64,000 nucleotides of DNA from contig NZ_LT629703.1 in NCBI RefSeq assembly GCF_900103365.1, positions 3,286,001 to 3,350,000 on the forward strand, given 5' to 3'. How positions within the stretch are numbered: position 1 is the first letter of the stretch; each line of letters opens with the position of its first letter. The notes below the pieces were generated by a model. It was given only the letters and a program-made list of their open reading frames with translations, was not told where the DNA came from and did no database searches. Source of the stretch: Afipia sp. GAS231 (GTDB taxonomy: Bacteria; Pseudomonadota; Alphaproteobacteria; Rhizobiales; Xanthobacteraceae). Positions 37,936-47,050 of this stretch are shown here, one piece after another. The position numbers and the translations under genes were made by a program.

Positions 37936-38092
37936 CGCTCGACTCCACGGTCGCACTGCTGAACTTCACCGCTCCAATGCTGAAGCCTGGAGCAGGAGGA
38001 AATTGGATCAGCCTGGACCATTTCTGTCAAAGCAGATTCCGAGCCGGCCTTCGACGAAGGCCCAATGGCTTCCAATCGACCGCGCGGTTGCC

Positions 38093-39430
38093 CTACTCCG
38101 CCGCCGCGGTGCGCGGCCGGCCGACATAGCCGGCGGGATCGCCGAAGCGTTCGACCATCACGGCATTGAGATCCTTGGCCTTGCTGGTGACGCAGGCGCC
38201 GGAGCGCACCGTGTAGCGGTCCTGATGCGCGAGATGTGAAGGCACTTCGCCCTTCTGCAGCGCGCGGGCGGCGTCCATCACCAGTTTGCGGAAGTGCAGG
38301 ATCCCCAGATCGGTCGGCCCAAGATGCTCGCGGGTGCGGTCGGCGATCCGGCCCTGGCTGTCCTGCACGGCGGCGTCCTGTTCGGACACACCCTTGATGC
38401 CGGTGTAGCTGCTCGTCTTCTGCAGTTTGCGGTCGATCAGGTAATCGTTCGCCCTGTTGCGCAGCGGCATGTAGTTCTCGTCGACCTCCGACATCACGCC
38501 ATTGCCGCGATCGTAACCGTCGCGCTCGGCCTGCGTCAGCGGGCGCTCGGGATTCCAGGCATAGGTGTAGATCCAGCAACTGGTGTCGGTGACCGGCACG
38601 AAGCTCTGGCCGAAGATATTCTCGCCGGGCATCGAGCTCGGCGCATAGGCGTGCACCGGCATCAGGAACTGGGCGATGCGCCAGTAGATGTTGTCGGTGC
38701 CGGTCAGCCGCCCTCCGGCAACCGTCAGGCCGGCCTCGTGCGGACTGATCTTGATCACCGGGCGCGGGTCTTCCGCGATCCAGCGCATATGGTCGGTGGC
38801 AACACGTGTGAGCGGATTGACGAAATGCTTCTTGATGTCGAGGATTTCGTTTTCGTCTTTTTCGAAGCTCAGATGCGCGAAGGTGAAATGCGCGGTGTCG
38901 ATCGAACCTTCCGCCGCCTGCACCCAGTTGCAGTCCTGCCATTTCTTGGTGACGTAGCGGTGCGAGGCCGGCACCAGCGCCATCTCCAGCGCGGGCAATT
39001 CCGGGACCTGCTCGGCCGGGCCCATATAGGCCCAGATCATGTCGCCCCATTCGCGCACCGGATAGGACTTGATGCGGATCAGGTCCTTGGCGTTGAGGTC
39101 GGGATACGAGGTCGGCATGTCGACGCAGCGGCCGTCGGTGTCGAATTTCCAGCCGTGATAGACGCAGCGGATGCCGCATTCCTCGTTGCGGCCGAGCCAG
39201 AGATTGGCGCCGCGGTGCGGGCAATACTGGTCGATGACCCCGACCACGCCACGGCTGTCACGGAAGGCAAGCAGTTCCTCGCCCATGACCACGATCTTCT
39301 TGGGCGTCCCGTCGGCCTCCGGCAATTCCGCCGATAGCAGCACCGGCAGCCAGAACCGCCGCAGCAATTCGCCCATTCCGGTCCCGGCGCCGCTCTCGGT
39401 CAGGAATTTGTTGTCTTCTGCGCGGAGCAT
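38093..39430 (-). CDS. Rieske non-heme iron ring-hydroxylating oxygenase alpha subunit (phthalate dioxygenase-like)
   Basis: 445 residues from ATG 39430 (GGAGGA site). The N-terminal Rieske centre has Cys70-x-His72 and Cys89-x-x-His92 in QYCPHRGANLWLG and CGIRCVYHGWKFD. The mononuclear iron site is around GSIDTAHFTFAHLSFE. Type and length match the phthalate 4,5-dioxygenase / vanillate demethylase group, which act as oxygenase with a separate reductase, here not adjacent. Substrate is likely an aromatic acid or aromatic ether. Sits 74 bases downstream of the tauD-like gene. Confidence 0.92.
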   Translation of the reverse strand: MLRAEDNKFLTESGAGTGMGELLRRFWLPVLLSAELPEADGTPKKIVVMGEELLAFRDSRGVVGVIDQYCPHRGANLWLGRNEECGIRCVYHGWKFDTDGRCVDMPTSYPDLNAKDLIRIKSYPVREWGDMIWAYMGPAEQVPELPALEMALVPASHRYVTKKWQDCNWVQAAEGSIDTAHFTFAHLSFEKDENEILDIKKHFVNPLTRVATDHMRWIAEDPRPVIKISPHEAGLTVAGGRLTGTDNIYWRIAQFLMPVHAYAPSSMPGENIFGQSFVPVTDTSCWIYTYAWNPERPLTQAERDGYDRGNGVMSEVDENYMPLRNRANDYLIDRKLQKTSSYTGIKGVSEQDAAVQDSQGRIADRTREHLGPTDLGILHFRKLVMDAARALQKGEVPSHLAHQDRYTVRSGACVTSKAKDLNAVMVERFGDPAGYVGRPRTAAAE

Positions 39431-39504
39431 GGGTTTCCTCCGATGTTGGTTTTGCTTTTGGCCAAGCTTGGCGCAGGCCACGCGAGCCGTCAACGCATCA
39501 AGGC

Positions 39505-40386
39505 TTACACCGGCCGTTCGCCCTTGACCGTCACCCGCGTGCCGGAACGGGTATGCGGCCAGTAGTCCCACATCGCGCGGTGCTGGGCGCAGCGGTTGTC
39601 CCAGAACGCGATGGCGTTTTCGGTCCAGCGGAAGCGGCACTGGAACAGCGGATTTTCCGCATGCTGGTAGAGATAGGCCAGCATGGCGTCGCTCTCGTCG
39701 CGGGGAACGCCGATCAGGAATCGGGTGAAGCCGCGGTTGACATAGAGCGCCTTCTTGCCGGTCACCGGGTGGGTGCGCACGACAGGATGTTTGGCGCGCG
39801 GATATTGCGGCCGGTCGGCGACGCCGTAATTGGCGTACAGCCCGCGATAGGTCTGCTCGCCATCATGCAGCGCCGTGAGCCCGTCGAGATAGGCCTTCAT
39901 GCGGTCCGACAGCGCCTCATAGGCCGCGTACATGTTGGCGAACAGCGTGTCGCCGCCGCGCGGCGGGCACTGCTTGATATAGAGGATCGAGCCCATCGGC
40001 GGCTCCTCGTCGCAGGACACGTCGGTGTGCCAGCCCTCGCCATTGGCGCGCGGACTATCCTTGTCGGCATAGATCTTCATCAAGGCCGGATCGTCGCCTT
40101 CATGCGGTGCTGCCGGGTGAATATGCAGGTCACCGAACTGGCGGCCGAAGGCGAGGTGCTGCTGCGGGGTGATGTGCTGGTCGCGGAAGAATATCACGAG
40201 GTTTTCGGCGAGCGCGCGATGGATCTCGTCCATGGTGCGGTTGGACAGCGAGCCTGCGAGATCGACGCCGGAGATCTCGGCGCCGATGATCGGCGTCAGC
40301 TTCTCGACGCCGATGGTCTCGTAAGGCTCGGTCTCGCCGGCTGCGTGCCGGTAGCGAGGTCCCTGCTTGCTGGACAGCGAGCTCAT
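39505..40386 (-). CDS. TauD/TfdA-family alpha-ketoglutarate-dependent dioxygenase
   Basis: 293 residues from ATG 40386 (GGAGGA site). The iron triad HxD...H is visible: GEGWHTDVSCDEEPPMGSIL and DNRCAQHRAMWDYWPHTRSG, and the 2-oxoglutarate-binding Arg region follows in RSGTRVTVKGERPV. Family enzymes hydroxylate and so cleave taurine, sulfonates, herbicides or related acids. It heads the operon with a Rieske oxygenase and a solute-binding protein. Substrate not predictable. Confidence 0.93.
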   Translation of the reverse strand: MSSLSSKQGPRYRHAAGETEPYETIGVEKLTPIIGAEISGVDLAGSLSNRTMDEIHRALAENLVIFFRDQHITPQQHLAFGRQFGDLHIHPAAPHEGDDPALMKIYADKDSPRANGEGWHTDVSCDEEPPMGSILYIKQCPPRGGDTLFANMYAAYEALSDRMKAYLDGLTALHDGEQTYRGLYANYGVADRPQYPRAKHPVVRTHPVTGKKALYVNRGFTRFLIGVPRDESDAMLAYLYQHAENPLFQCRFRWTENAIAFWDNRCAQHRAMWDYWPHTRSGTRVTVKGERPV

Positions 40387-40468
40387 GGACGTCCTCCGAT
40401 GGCTGGTCAATTTGCGCCATCGTAGCCCGGATGAAGCGAAGCGCAATCCGGCGCGAATTCTATTTTCG

Positions 40469-40603
40469 TCGTCCCGGCCTTGAGCAGGGACCCATACGCC
40501 GCGGCGGTTGTTGGGCGAATGTTCTCAGTCACCGCGGATCACCGAAAGATCACGCGGTATGGGTCCCCGCGCCCGTGCGCAATTGCGCACTAGGCGGGGA
40601 CGA
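40469..40603. repeat. Intergenic palindromic repeat, family E
   Basis: About 135 bases with the GGGACCCATA / TATGGGTCCC pair and the palindrome GTGCGCAATTGCGCAC (40576-40591), also in the 8981 copy but on the opposite side. Lies between ispG and the tauD-like gene. Confidence 0.83.
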
Positions 40604-40613
40604 CGGAGAGCGG

Positions 40614-41900
40614 TTACTCCGCCGCCGTGGTCTCGGGCGTCTTGCTGCCGGCGCCGTAGCGCTGGTCGATATAGTCGATCACCAGCGCCTTGAAGTCGGT
40701 GGCGATCGAGGGGCCGCGCAGGGTGCGGAACTTCTTGCCGTCGACGAACACGGGAGCAGCCGGGGCTTCGCCGGTGCCGGGCAAGGAGATACCGATATTG
40801 GCGTGCTTGGATTCGCCGGGGCCGTTGACGATGCAGCCCATCACCGCGACGTTGAGTTCCTCGACGCCGGGATATTGCGTCTTCCAGCCCGGCATTTCGG
40901 TGCGGATGAAATCCTGGATCGAGCGCGCCAGTTCCTGGAACGTGGTCGAGGTGGTGCGGCCGCAGCCGGGGCATGCCGCGACCAGCGGCACGAAGGTGCG
41001 GAAGCCCATGGTCTGCAGCAATTCCTGCGCGACCTGAACTTCCACGGTGCGATCGCCGCCGGGCTCTGGCGTCAGCGAAATGCGGACGGTGTCGCCGATG
41101 CCGTCCTGCAGGAGGATGCCGAGCGCCGCCGACGAAGCGACGATGCCCTTCGATCCCATGCCGGCTTCGGTGAGGCCGAGATGGATGGCGTAATCCGATC
41201 GCGACGCCAGCGTCTGGTAGACCGCGATCAGGTCCTGCACGGCGGAGACTTTTGCCGACAGGATCATTCGGTTCTTGGCCATGCCGAGCTCTTGCGCGCG
41301 CGCGGCCGACAGCAGGGCCGACTGCACCATCGCTTCACGCGTCACCGCGCGGACATCCTTCGGCTGCGGCAGCAGCGCGTTTTCGTCCATCAGCTTGGTC
41401 AGCAATTCCTGGTCGAGCGAACCCCAGTTGGCGCCGATCCGGACCGGCTTGTTGTTCTTGTTGGCGATCTCGATGATGTCGGCGAACTGGGTGTCGCGCT
41501 TGTTCTTGAAGCCGACATTGCCGGGATTGATGCGGTACTTGTCGAGCGCCTCGGCGCAGGCCGGATAGTCGGCGAGCAGCTTGTGGCCGATGTAATGGAA
41601 ATCGCCGATCAAGGGCGTGGTGATGCCCTGTTTGCGCAGGCCGTCGCGGATGTGAGGAACGGCAGCCGCCGCTTCCTCGCGATCGACCGTGATGCGCACC
41701 ATTTCCGAGCCGGCGCGCGACAACGCTGCGACCTGCGCGATGGTGCCGTCGATATCGGCGGTGTCGGTGTTGGTCATCGACTGCACGACGATCGGAGCAC
41801 CGCCGCCGACGGCGACATTGCCGACCATGACCTGGGTGGTTTGATGCCGGGCGCGCGGGCCGGCGACGTCGTCTTGCGGCAGTTTTTCGGGCTTGTTCAT
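40614..41900 (-). CDS. ispG: 4-hydroxy-3-methylbut-2-enyl diphosphate synthase IspG (GcpE)
   Basis: 428 residues from ATG 41900, which has a GAGG site nearby; an ATG at 41930 has none. Fe-S cluster cysteines in [20 protein letters not shown] and [20 protein letters not shown], and the N-terminal [20 protein letters not shown] block are intact. It converts MEcPP to HMBPP in the non-mevalonate isoprenoid pathway with electrons from ferredoxin or flavodoxin. Pathway partner of ispA in this window. Confidence 0.97.
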   Translation of the reverse strand: MNKPEKLPQDDVAGPRARHQTTQVMVGNVAVGGGAPIVVQSMTNTDTADIDGTIAQVAALSRAGSEMVRITVDREEAAAAVPHIRDGLRKQGITTPLIGDFHYIGHKLLADYPACAEALDKYRINPGNVGFKNKRDTQFADIIEIANKNNKPVRIGANWGSLDQELLTKLMDENALLPQPKDVRAVTREAMVQSALLSAARAQELGMAKNRMILSAKVSAVQDLIAVYQTLASRSDYAIHLGLTEAGMGSKGIVASSAALGILLQDGIGDTVRISLTPEPGGDRTVEVQVAQELLQTMGFRTFVPLVAACPGCGRTTSTTFQELARSIQDFIRTEMPGWKTQYPGVEELNVAVMGCIVNGPGESKHANIGISLPGTGEAPAAPVFVDGKKFRTLRGPSIATDFKALVIDYIDQRYGAGSKTPETTAAE

Positions 41901-42167
41901 GGGGCCTCGAATATCAGGTTTTGGTGACATTCACCAAGGGAACGGCAGGGTCAGCGCCCACCGTCGCACGGATTGAAGTTTTACTCTGTTTATTCAATGA
42001 CTTAACCCGGCCATGACGGTCGAAGGCGCCGCCACCGGCGGCGCCATCCCTTGACCGCTATATTGGACAGGAATCGCCGGATTGGAAGGGCAGCTTGCGA
42101 CTGGCTGCTGCCTTTTCATCGTGGGGGCCACGCCGTAGCATCGGCCAAAATATAAGGGAGGACAGGC

Positions 42168-43043
42168 ATGTCGGGGCGTAACGGGCTGATCAGCACGGCG
42201 GAACTCGATTCCGTCCTCGGCCAGCCGAACCTGCGGCTGTTCGACTGCACGACCACGCTCGACCCGGCGCCCGAAGGCAGCAGCGTGCCGTATCTGGCCG
42301 TGCCCGGATTGAAAACCTTCGAGGCCGGGCATATTCCGGGCGCCGATTTTCTCGACCTGCAAGGCGAGTTCTCCGATGAGGGGACCGAGCTTCGCTTCAT
42401 GATGCCCGATGTCGCGCAGCTCTCGGCCGCGTTCGGCCGCCACGGCATTTCCGCCGACAGCGAGGTGGTGCTGTACAGCATCGGCACGCCGATGTGGGCG
42501 ACGCGGTTCTGGTGGATGCTGACCTCGCTCGGCTTTGAAAACACAGCCGTGCTCGACGGCGGCCTCGACAAATGGAAACTCGAGGGCCGCGCGCTCGAGA
42601 CCGGGCCCGCGAAGGGATACACGCCCGCGACCTTCATCGCGAAACCGAAGCCGGGATTCTTCGTCGACAAACAGCAGACGCTTGAGGCCACCACCGCGCG
42701 CAACACCGTGGTCGTCAACGCGCTCGGCCCGCAATTCCACAGGGGCCTGGAGCCGAGCCGCTACGGCCGGCCCGGCCGCGTGCCCGGCAGTTGCAACGTC
42801 TCGGCCGCGACGCTGCTCGATCCCACGACCAAGGCGTTCGTGCCGCTGGCGGACGCCGAGACAAAATTCAAGGCGCAAGGCATCACCAGGGACAAGCGCG
42901 TGGTCGCCTATTGCGGCGGCGGCATCTCGGCCACGATCGATCTGTTTCTGCTGCATCGGCTCGGTTATCAAAACCTCACGCTCTATGACGGCTCGATGGG
43001 CGAATGGGCCAAGGATACGTCGCTGCCGATCGAGACGGATTAG
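42168..43043 (+). CDS. Two-domain rhodanese sulfurtransferase (3-mercaptopyruvate/thiosulfate type)
   Basis: 291 residues with two rhodanese domains: an inactive N-terminal one (about 10-140; GHIPGADFLDLQGEFSDEGT) and a C-terminal one with the active Cys in VVAYCGGGISATIDLFLLHR (about residue 248). A GGGAGGA site precedes ATG 42168. It moves sulfane sulfur from 3-mercaptopyruvate or thiosulfate to acceptors such as cyanide or thiols. The active loop CGGGIS is closer to that of mercaptopyruvate types than thiosulfate ones, but this is not firm. Confidence 0.92.
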   Translation: MSGRNGLISTAELDSVLGQPNLRLFDCTTTLDPAPEGSSVPYLAVPGLKTFEAGHIPGADFLDLQGEFSDEGTELRFMMPDVAQLSAAFGRHGISADSEVVLYSIGTPMWATRFWWMLTSLGFENTAVLDGGLDKWKLEGRALETGPAKGYTPATFIAKPKPGFFVDKQQTLEATTARNTVVVNALGPQFHRGLEPSRYGRPGRVPGSCNVSAATLLDPTTKAFVPLADAETKFKAQGITRDKRVVAYCGGGISATIDLFLLHRLGYQNLTLYDGSMGEWAKDTSLPIETD

Positions 43044-43075
43044 TTCGGGCTGTCCAGTACGCCGCAATCCCTCAA

Positions 43076-43160
43076 CGTCATTGCGAGCGAAGCGAAGCAA
43101 TCCATTCTTTCTTTACGCGGCGAGATGGATTGCTTCGTCGCTTCGCTCCTCGCAATGACG
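43076..43160. repeat. Intergenic palindromic repeat, family B (short form)
   Basis: About 85 bases, CGTCATTGCGAGCGAAGCGA to GCTCCTCGCAATGACG, a near-perfect long hairpin with the AGCAATCCA / TGGATTGCTT inner pair. The remaining 43161-43370 shows only remnants and no gene. Confidence 0.85.
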
Positions 43161-43370
43161 TTGTGAGACATGCGCTCATGTTCTCGCGGCGCGATGCGCC
43201 CGGAGTTTTGCTGGAAACCTTGCCCTCGAAATCAGAGGGCGCAGGGAAGACCGGATGCGCCTAAGCCGCGTAATTGATCTCGGGCGTCCGTTACCGGACA
43301 GACGTTGAAATACTGGAGCCCTATGATCTATCGCTTGCAATCCACGGCTGATTCACCGTGAGTTCCTGTG

Positions 43371-43550
43371 ATGAAGCGACAGCGATCCGTACCGCATACG
43401 CTTGATGAACAACTTGCAGCCCGCGCAGCACGTTTGAAGGCAGAGGCTGCGGACCTTCCCGACGGTCTTCGAAAAAGCAGCCTGTTGGAAAAGATCAGGC
43501 AGCTTGAAGCGGCATCTGCCATGAACGCGTGGTTAGCCCCGTCCGAGTAG
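43371..43550 (+). CDS. Tiny helical protein of unknown function
   Basis: 59 residues, MKRQRSVPHTLDEQLAARAA RLKAEAADLP (two pieces) continuing to a helical KSSLLEKIRQLEAASAMNAW segment. A GTG just before gives one more residue. Composition predicts a helical, probably coiled protein. Similar short proteins occur in Bradyrhizobium as I recall, but no family name applies. Followed six bases later by a small zinc-finger-like gene, so the two may form a pair. Confidence 0.6.
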   Translation: MKRQRSVPHTLDEQLAARAARLKAEAADLPDGLRKSSLLEKIRQLEAASAMNAWLAPSE

Positions 43551-43556
43551 AAGGCC

Positions 43557-43790
43557 ATGTCAGCCAACAAGCCCGATCCCGAGCTTTTGCCAACGCATCG
43601 CCCGCGCTGTCCCGGGTGCCAGATGCGGATGGTGAGTACCGCAGTCACTGACGTGGCCGAGGGATTCGAAGATCGAACGTTCGAGTGCAGGAAGTGCGGA
43701 CATGTCGAGACAAGGCGGATGCTCGCGACTCCCCTGCTCTCACCGGCCGCGGTAGCCTGGACCGATATCAGCCTGAAGCCGCCGGGATAG
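43557..43790 (+). CDS. Small zinc-finger-like protein
   Basis: 77 residues. Two Cys pairs, RPRCPGCQMRM and FECRKCGHVETRRM (about residues 18-50), form a likely zinc ribbon; the tail LLSPAAVAWTDISLKPPG is unremarkable. Starts six bases after the 59-residue gene. Function unknown; zinc ribbons of this size often bind nucleic acid or proteins. Confidence 0.65.
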   Translation: MSANKPDPELLPTHRPRCPGCQMRMVSTAVTDVAEGFEDRTFECRKCGHVETRRMLATPLLSPAAVAWTDISLKPPG

Positions 43791-43808
43791 GCTCCAGTCT
43801 CATGTCCT

Positions 43809-43886
43809 GACGCGTTTTCTTCACGCGAGCCGACGTCTACCCACGGATCAAGTCCGAGGGCATGCTTCGCTCGAAAACGCTCTAGG
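43809..43886. repeat. Intergenic repeat, family C (inverted, divergent)
   Basis: TGACGCGTTTTCTTCACGCG at one end and TTCGCTCGAAAACGCTCTAG at the other, in the reverse orientation to the copies at 7929 and 11792, with about 25 foreign bases in the middle. Its last bases overlap the TAG/stop side of the Crp-family gene. Confidence 0.75.
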
Positions 43887-44586
43887 TCAGGGTCGCTTCC
43901 TGCTCGATCAGGTTTTGGTAGCACTCGCAGGAAAGCCGTTCGAGCGCCTCGCGGTCCAGAATGGTGATGACGCCGCGGCTGTAGGTGATGACACCCTTAT
44001 CCTGCATCTTGCGCGCAACGTCGGTGACGGACGTCCTGCGGACGCCGAGCATTTCGGACAGCAGTTCCTGCGTCAATGCAATGGTATCGCTCGCAGCGCG
44101 GTCGGCCGATTGCAGCAACCAGCGGCAGAAACGCTCTTCGATCTGATGCAGCGCATTGCAGGCGGCCGTGATGCGCGCTTGCGTCAGCATCACCTCGTTG
44201 TAGCGGACACAGATATCGCGAAGCGCGTCGCTGGCCAAAACGGCTCGCCTGAACTGGACCGCCGCGATTTTACTGGCGTGAAGCGGCAACTGCACCATCA
44301 CACGAACCAGCGATTTATACAGGCCGAGTCCGGCCATTGCTCCGACCACACCTTCGCGTCCCACCGTCGCCGTTTCGATGGCCTTGCCGTCCCGCATCAC
44401 CGCGAGCAACGAAAACATGCCGCCATGGGGGAAGTAAACGTAGTCGACCTCGGCGCCCGCTTCGTAAACGATGTCGCCCTGCACCACGGAAACCGCTGCC
44501 AGATGCGGCTTCAGCGCGTCGAAATCCTTGCGCGGCAAAGAAGCAAGCAGCTTGTTGTCCAGCGGATTGGTCGAAAGTGCGTGCAA
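43882..44586 (-). CDS. Crp/Fnr-family transcriptional regulator
   Basis: 234 residues. N-terminal cNMP-binding-type jelly roll (about 10-130; GDIVYEAGAEVDYVYFPHGG, MRDGKAIETATVGREGVVGA) and a C-terminal winged helix (TQELLSEMLGVRRTSVTDVA as recognition region). It lacks the clustered N-terminal cysteines of oxygen-sensing Fnr, so the signal is likely not an Fe-S cluster. The FPHGGMFSLL wording suits the group found in Bradyrhizobium as Crp-like stress regulators. Target unknown; the response regulator gene 470 bases away is divergent. Confidence 0.88.
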   Translation of the reverse strand: MHALSTNPLDNKLLASLPRKDFDALKPHLAAVSVVQGDIVYEAGAEVDYVYFPHGGMFSLLAVMRDGKAIETATVGREGVVGAMAGLGLYKSLVRVMVQLPLHASKIAAVQFRRAVLASDALRDICVRYNEVMLTQARITAACNALHQIEERFCRWLLQSADRAASDTIALTQELLSEMLGVRRTSVTDVARKMQDKGVITYSRGVITILDREALERLSCECYQNLIEQEATLT

Positions 44587-45057
44587 TTGATGCGGCTTTC
44601 CAGCCCGATCGGACGGGCCTCGTTACCGCAGTTGGATGGATGCGTGCTCCGAGCGCGCTCCGCGGGACTGCCTGATACTAGGATCGGCACAAACCCTTGT
44701 CGGTCCGGTATCCGTCTTTGACCGGAGTTCGATCAATTCGTTCGGATCCTCGCACTGTGTAGCTTATTCCGGCGGCTCTGTCTGTTTTATGAGGTCAGAC
44801 CGTTCAATATGTACGAAATCAAACTTAGCGTCAGATCGTTTTCGCTGTCGCCACATTCACGGCCAACGCCGCGGCAACCGGCTTCCCGGTAAAATAAGCC
44901 GGTTTTGTCGATTTCCCGGAACAAAGCGCCGTATCGCCTATTTGGACCTAAGCACCGCCTTTGTTCGTTACCCGACACAGGAATTGGGTGAGGCGCACCC
45001 GCGCGAGGATGCGGGTCTTCAAGCGCAACCTTCGGCATTTCAGCGAGACCCGGAATA
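44587..45057. other. Intergenic region without a supported gene
   Basis: About 470 bases between the divergent Crp-family and response regulator genes. No open frame has a family match. It must hold both promoters. A short pair GCAACCGGCTTCCCGG ... AAAATAAGCCGG near 44870-44905 could form a hairpin, and GGAAC at 44918 resembles an EcfG -35 element but has no clear CGTT partner, so I do not call a site. Confidence 0.4.
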
Positions 45058-45435
45058 ATGCAGCAACACGGGTGCAGCCGACCAATCGTGCTCATCGTCG
45101 AGGACGAGGTTTTACTCCGGTGGACCGCCGTCGCGATCGTCGAGGCGGCGGGCTTTGACGTTGTCGAAGCCGGAACCGGCATCGAGGCCATTTCGCTACT
45201 CGAAAAGCGAAGCGATATCCGGACGGTTTTCACCGATGTTGAAATGCCCGGTTCCATCGACGGAATTCAGCTCGCCCATCTGATCAAGACCCGTTGGCCG
45301 TCGATCGGGATCATGGCCACTTCCGGTCAGCTCAGACTGCGGGAGGATGACCTTCCGGTGGGGGCGCGATTCCTGCACAAGCCATACGCCGTTGCAAACC
45401 TGACCGACGCGCTAAAGGAGCTGATGCGGCCATAG
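45058..45435 (+). CDS. Single-domain response regulator (receiver only)
   Basis: 125 residues: one receiver domain with no output domain. Acidic pocket VLIVEDEVLLRW, phosphoacceptor Asp in RTVFTDVEMPGSIDGIQLAH (about residue 61), Thr/Ser in MATSGQ and Lys in ARFLHKPYAVANL are all present, so it should be phosphorylated. No histidine kinase is adjacent. Proteins like this act by protein contact or as phosphate shuttles and are abundant in Bradyrhizobium. Confidence 0.92.
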   Translation: MQQHGCSRPIVLIVEDEVLLRWTAVAIVEAAGFDVVEAGTGIEAISLLEKRSDIRTVFTDVEMPGSIDGIQLAHLIKTRWPSIGIMATSGQLRLREDDLPVGARFLHKPYAVANLTDALKELMRP

Positions 45436-45493
45436 CGGCGGGCACTTTCCGGATCGGCGTTGAACGACTTCCGGGTGGCACTTTCGGAACTGA

Positions 45494-45901
45494 CAGTTCA
45501 CGACTTTCGAATTGCCGACCCATGCCGAGCAGGCGGTCGTCGGCAGCAACGTTTTTGCGCTGGCCTACAACGCCAAGAGCGTGACCGATACCCGCAGCGA
45601 GTTCGGCCTTCGCACCGACAAATCATTCGCGATGGCGAACGGCATTTTCACGCTGCGCGGCCGCGCCGCGTGGGCGCACGACTTCAACCCGGACCGTACG
45701 ATCGGCGCCACCTTCCAGACACTGCCGGGGGCCTCATTCGTCGTCAACGGCGCGGCTCGCGCGCCCGACGCTGCACTCGTGACCGGCGCGGCCGAAATGA
45801 AGTGGGTCAGCGGCTGGTCCACTGCAGCGACGTTCGAGGGTGAGTTTTCCAGCGTGACGCGTTCGTATGCCGGCAAGGGCGTGGTGCGATACGCCTGGTA
45901 A
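45494..45901 (+). pseudogene. C-terminal remnant of an autotransporter beta-barrel
   Basis: About 130 codons read TDTRSEFGLRTDKSFAMANG, FTLRGRAAWAHDFNPDRTIG and WSTAATFEGEFSSVTRSYAG, closing VVRYAW: the last strands of an autotransporter outer-membrane barrel with its terminal aromatic signature. An in-frame stop lies just before it at 45491 and there is no ATG, signal or passenger domain, so the gene is decayed or cut off. An intact member should exceed 700 residues. Confidence 0.82.
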
Positions 45902-45967
45902 TGCCGGGCTGTCGGTCCACATGATGCGTTCCAGGGCTTGCATTCCAAACCGTCAGCCTGGCTCCGG

Positions 45968-46927
45968 CTAGGTTTTCGCAGACCGTTTCGCGTTCTTTCT
46001 GCTGACCGGCGGTTTCGGCACCTTGCCCGTATCCACCGGAAACTGCTTCAGGCGATCGACAAACCATCGGCCGGCGGGTCCAGGCGGTGACTTGGTCTGC
46101 CACACCGCCGACATCGGCAGCATCAGACCATCCGGAGGCACGTCCTCGATCGGCAGCACGGCAAGGCGCCCCTCTTCCAGATCCTTGCGCACGGCGTGCA
46201 GCGGCATGCCGCCCCACCCCAGACCCTTGAGCAAAAAATGATGCTTGGCGAACAGGTCGGCGAGCCGCCAGGTCGAAGACGACATGACGCCGAATTCGCG
46301 TCCCGAAGACAGCTCTGATCTATCGGTGAGAACGATCTGGGTATGTTTGGCGAGCGCCTCCTTGGGGATCTTGCCGCGGTAGGAAGCCAGCGCATGATCG
46401 CGGGCAGCCACCATCAGAAACGCAATGCCGGGCAACCGCTCATAGGCCAGCGTATCCGGAATCACCGGGAGCGATCCGATCACGCCGATGCTGCAGCGGC
46501 CGTCAAGCACGGGCTGAATGGCTCCACCGAGCGCCTCGACATAGATGCGAAGCGCCACGCCCGGGTAGTTGCGCCGAAACTCCTTGGCCACCTGGGTGAT
46601 CGCGTCGATCGGATAGAAGACGTCGATCACGACAGACAATTCCGGCTCCAGACCATCAGACATGCCCTTCGCCCGGGCCTTAAGCAGGTCGACCCCGGCG
46701 ATGATGCTGCGCGCATCGCCCAGAATAGCCGATCCCGCCGCGGTGAGTTTGGGGTAGCGGCCGGCGCGGTCGAACAACTGCACGCCGATCTGTTCCTCGA
46801 GCTTGCTGATGGCTTCGCTCACAACGGACTGTGCGCGCAACAGCTTGCGGGAAGCGGCGGAAAAGCTTCCTTCATCGACCGCGGCGATGAACGTGCGCAA
46901 TTGATCGAGAGAGACCGCGTCGAGCAT
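45968..46927 (-). CDS. LysR-family transcriptional regulator
   Basis: 319 residues. N-terminal winged helix (MLDAVSLDQLRTFIAAVDEG, SFSAASRKLLRAQSVVSEAI, KLEEQIGVQLFDRAGRYPKL) and a substrate-binding domain to about residue 290, then a Lys/Arg tail. It lies downstream of a small unknown, pirin and doxX on the same strand and near OYE. A 15-base ATC-N9-GAT site overlaps its leader at 46939-46953 and similar cores lie before doxX and OYE, suggesting it controls itself and both promoters in response to an electrophile or quinone. The inducer is not known. Confidence 0.9.
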   Translation of the reverse strand: MLDAVSLDQLRTFIAAVDEGSFSAASRKLLRAQSVVSEAISKLEEQIGVQLFDRAGRYPKLTAAGSAILGDARSIIAGVDLLKARAKGMSDGLEPELSVVIDVFYPIDAITQVAKEFRRNYPGVALRIYVEALGGAIQPVLDGRCSIGVIGSLPVIPDTLAYERLPGIAFLMVAARDHALASYRGKIPKEALAKHTQIVLTDRSELSSGREFGVMSSSTWRLADLFAKHHFLLKGLGWGGMPLHAVRKDLEEGRLAVLPIEDVPPDGLMLPMSAVWQTKSPPGPAGRWFVDRLKQFPVDTGKVPKPPVSRKNAKRSAKT

Positions 46928-46938
46928 GGAACCTACCT

Positions 46939-46953
46939 ATCGACCAGACCGAT
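46939..46953 (-). promoter_or_regulatory. Candidate LysR-type operator (autoregulatory)
   Basis: ATC-N9-GAT, read on the minus strand as ATCGGTCTGGTCGAT, with the extended form GTATCGGTCTGGTCGATAGG. It starts 12 bases before the LysR start codon, so it overlaps the leader. It shares the pattern TATC-N-G...CGAT-N-G with the doxX and OYE elements. Confidence 0.5.
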
Positions 46954-47050
46954 ACTAAACGCCGGATGCTACTGCCCGATCGGCGGTCATATCAACCATT
47001 GCGGTCGCCCCATGGCATCGTGAGCACTTTCCGGCGGCCTCGCGCGCCGG

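Noticed and set aside
44918..44922. GGAAC upstream of the response regulator as an EcfG (general stress) -35 element
   Set aside because: No CGTT-type -10 at the right distance.
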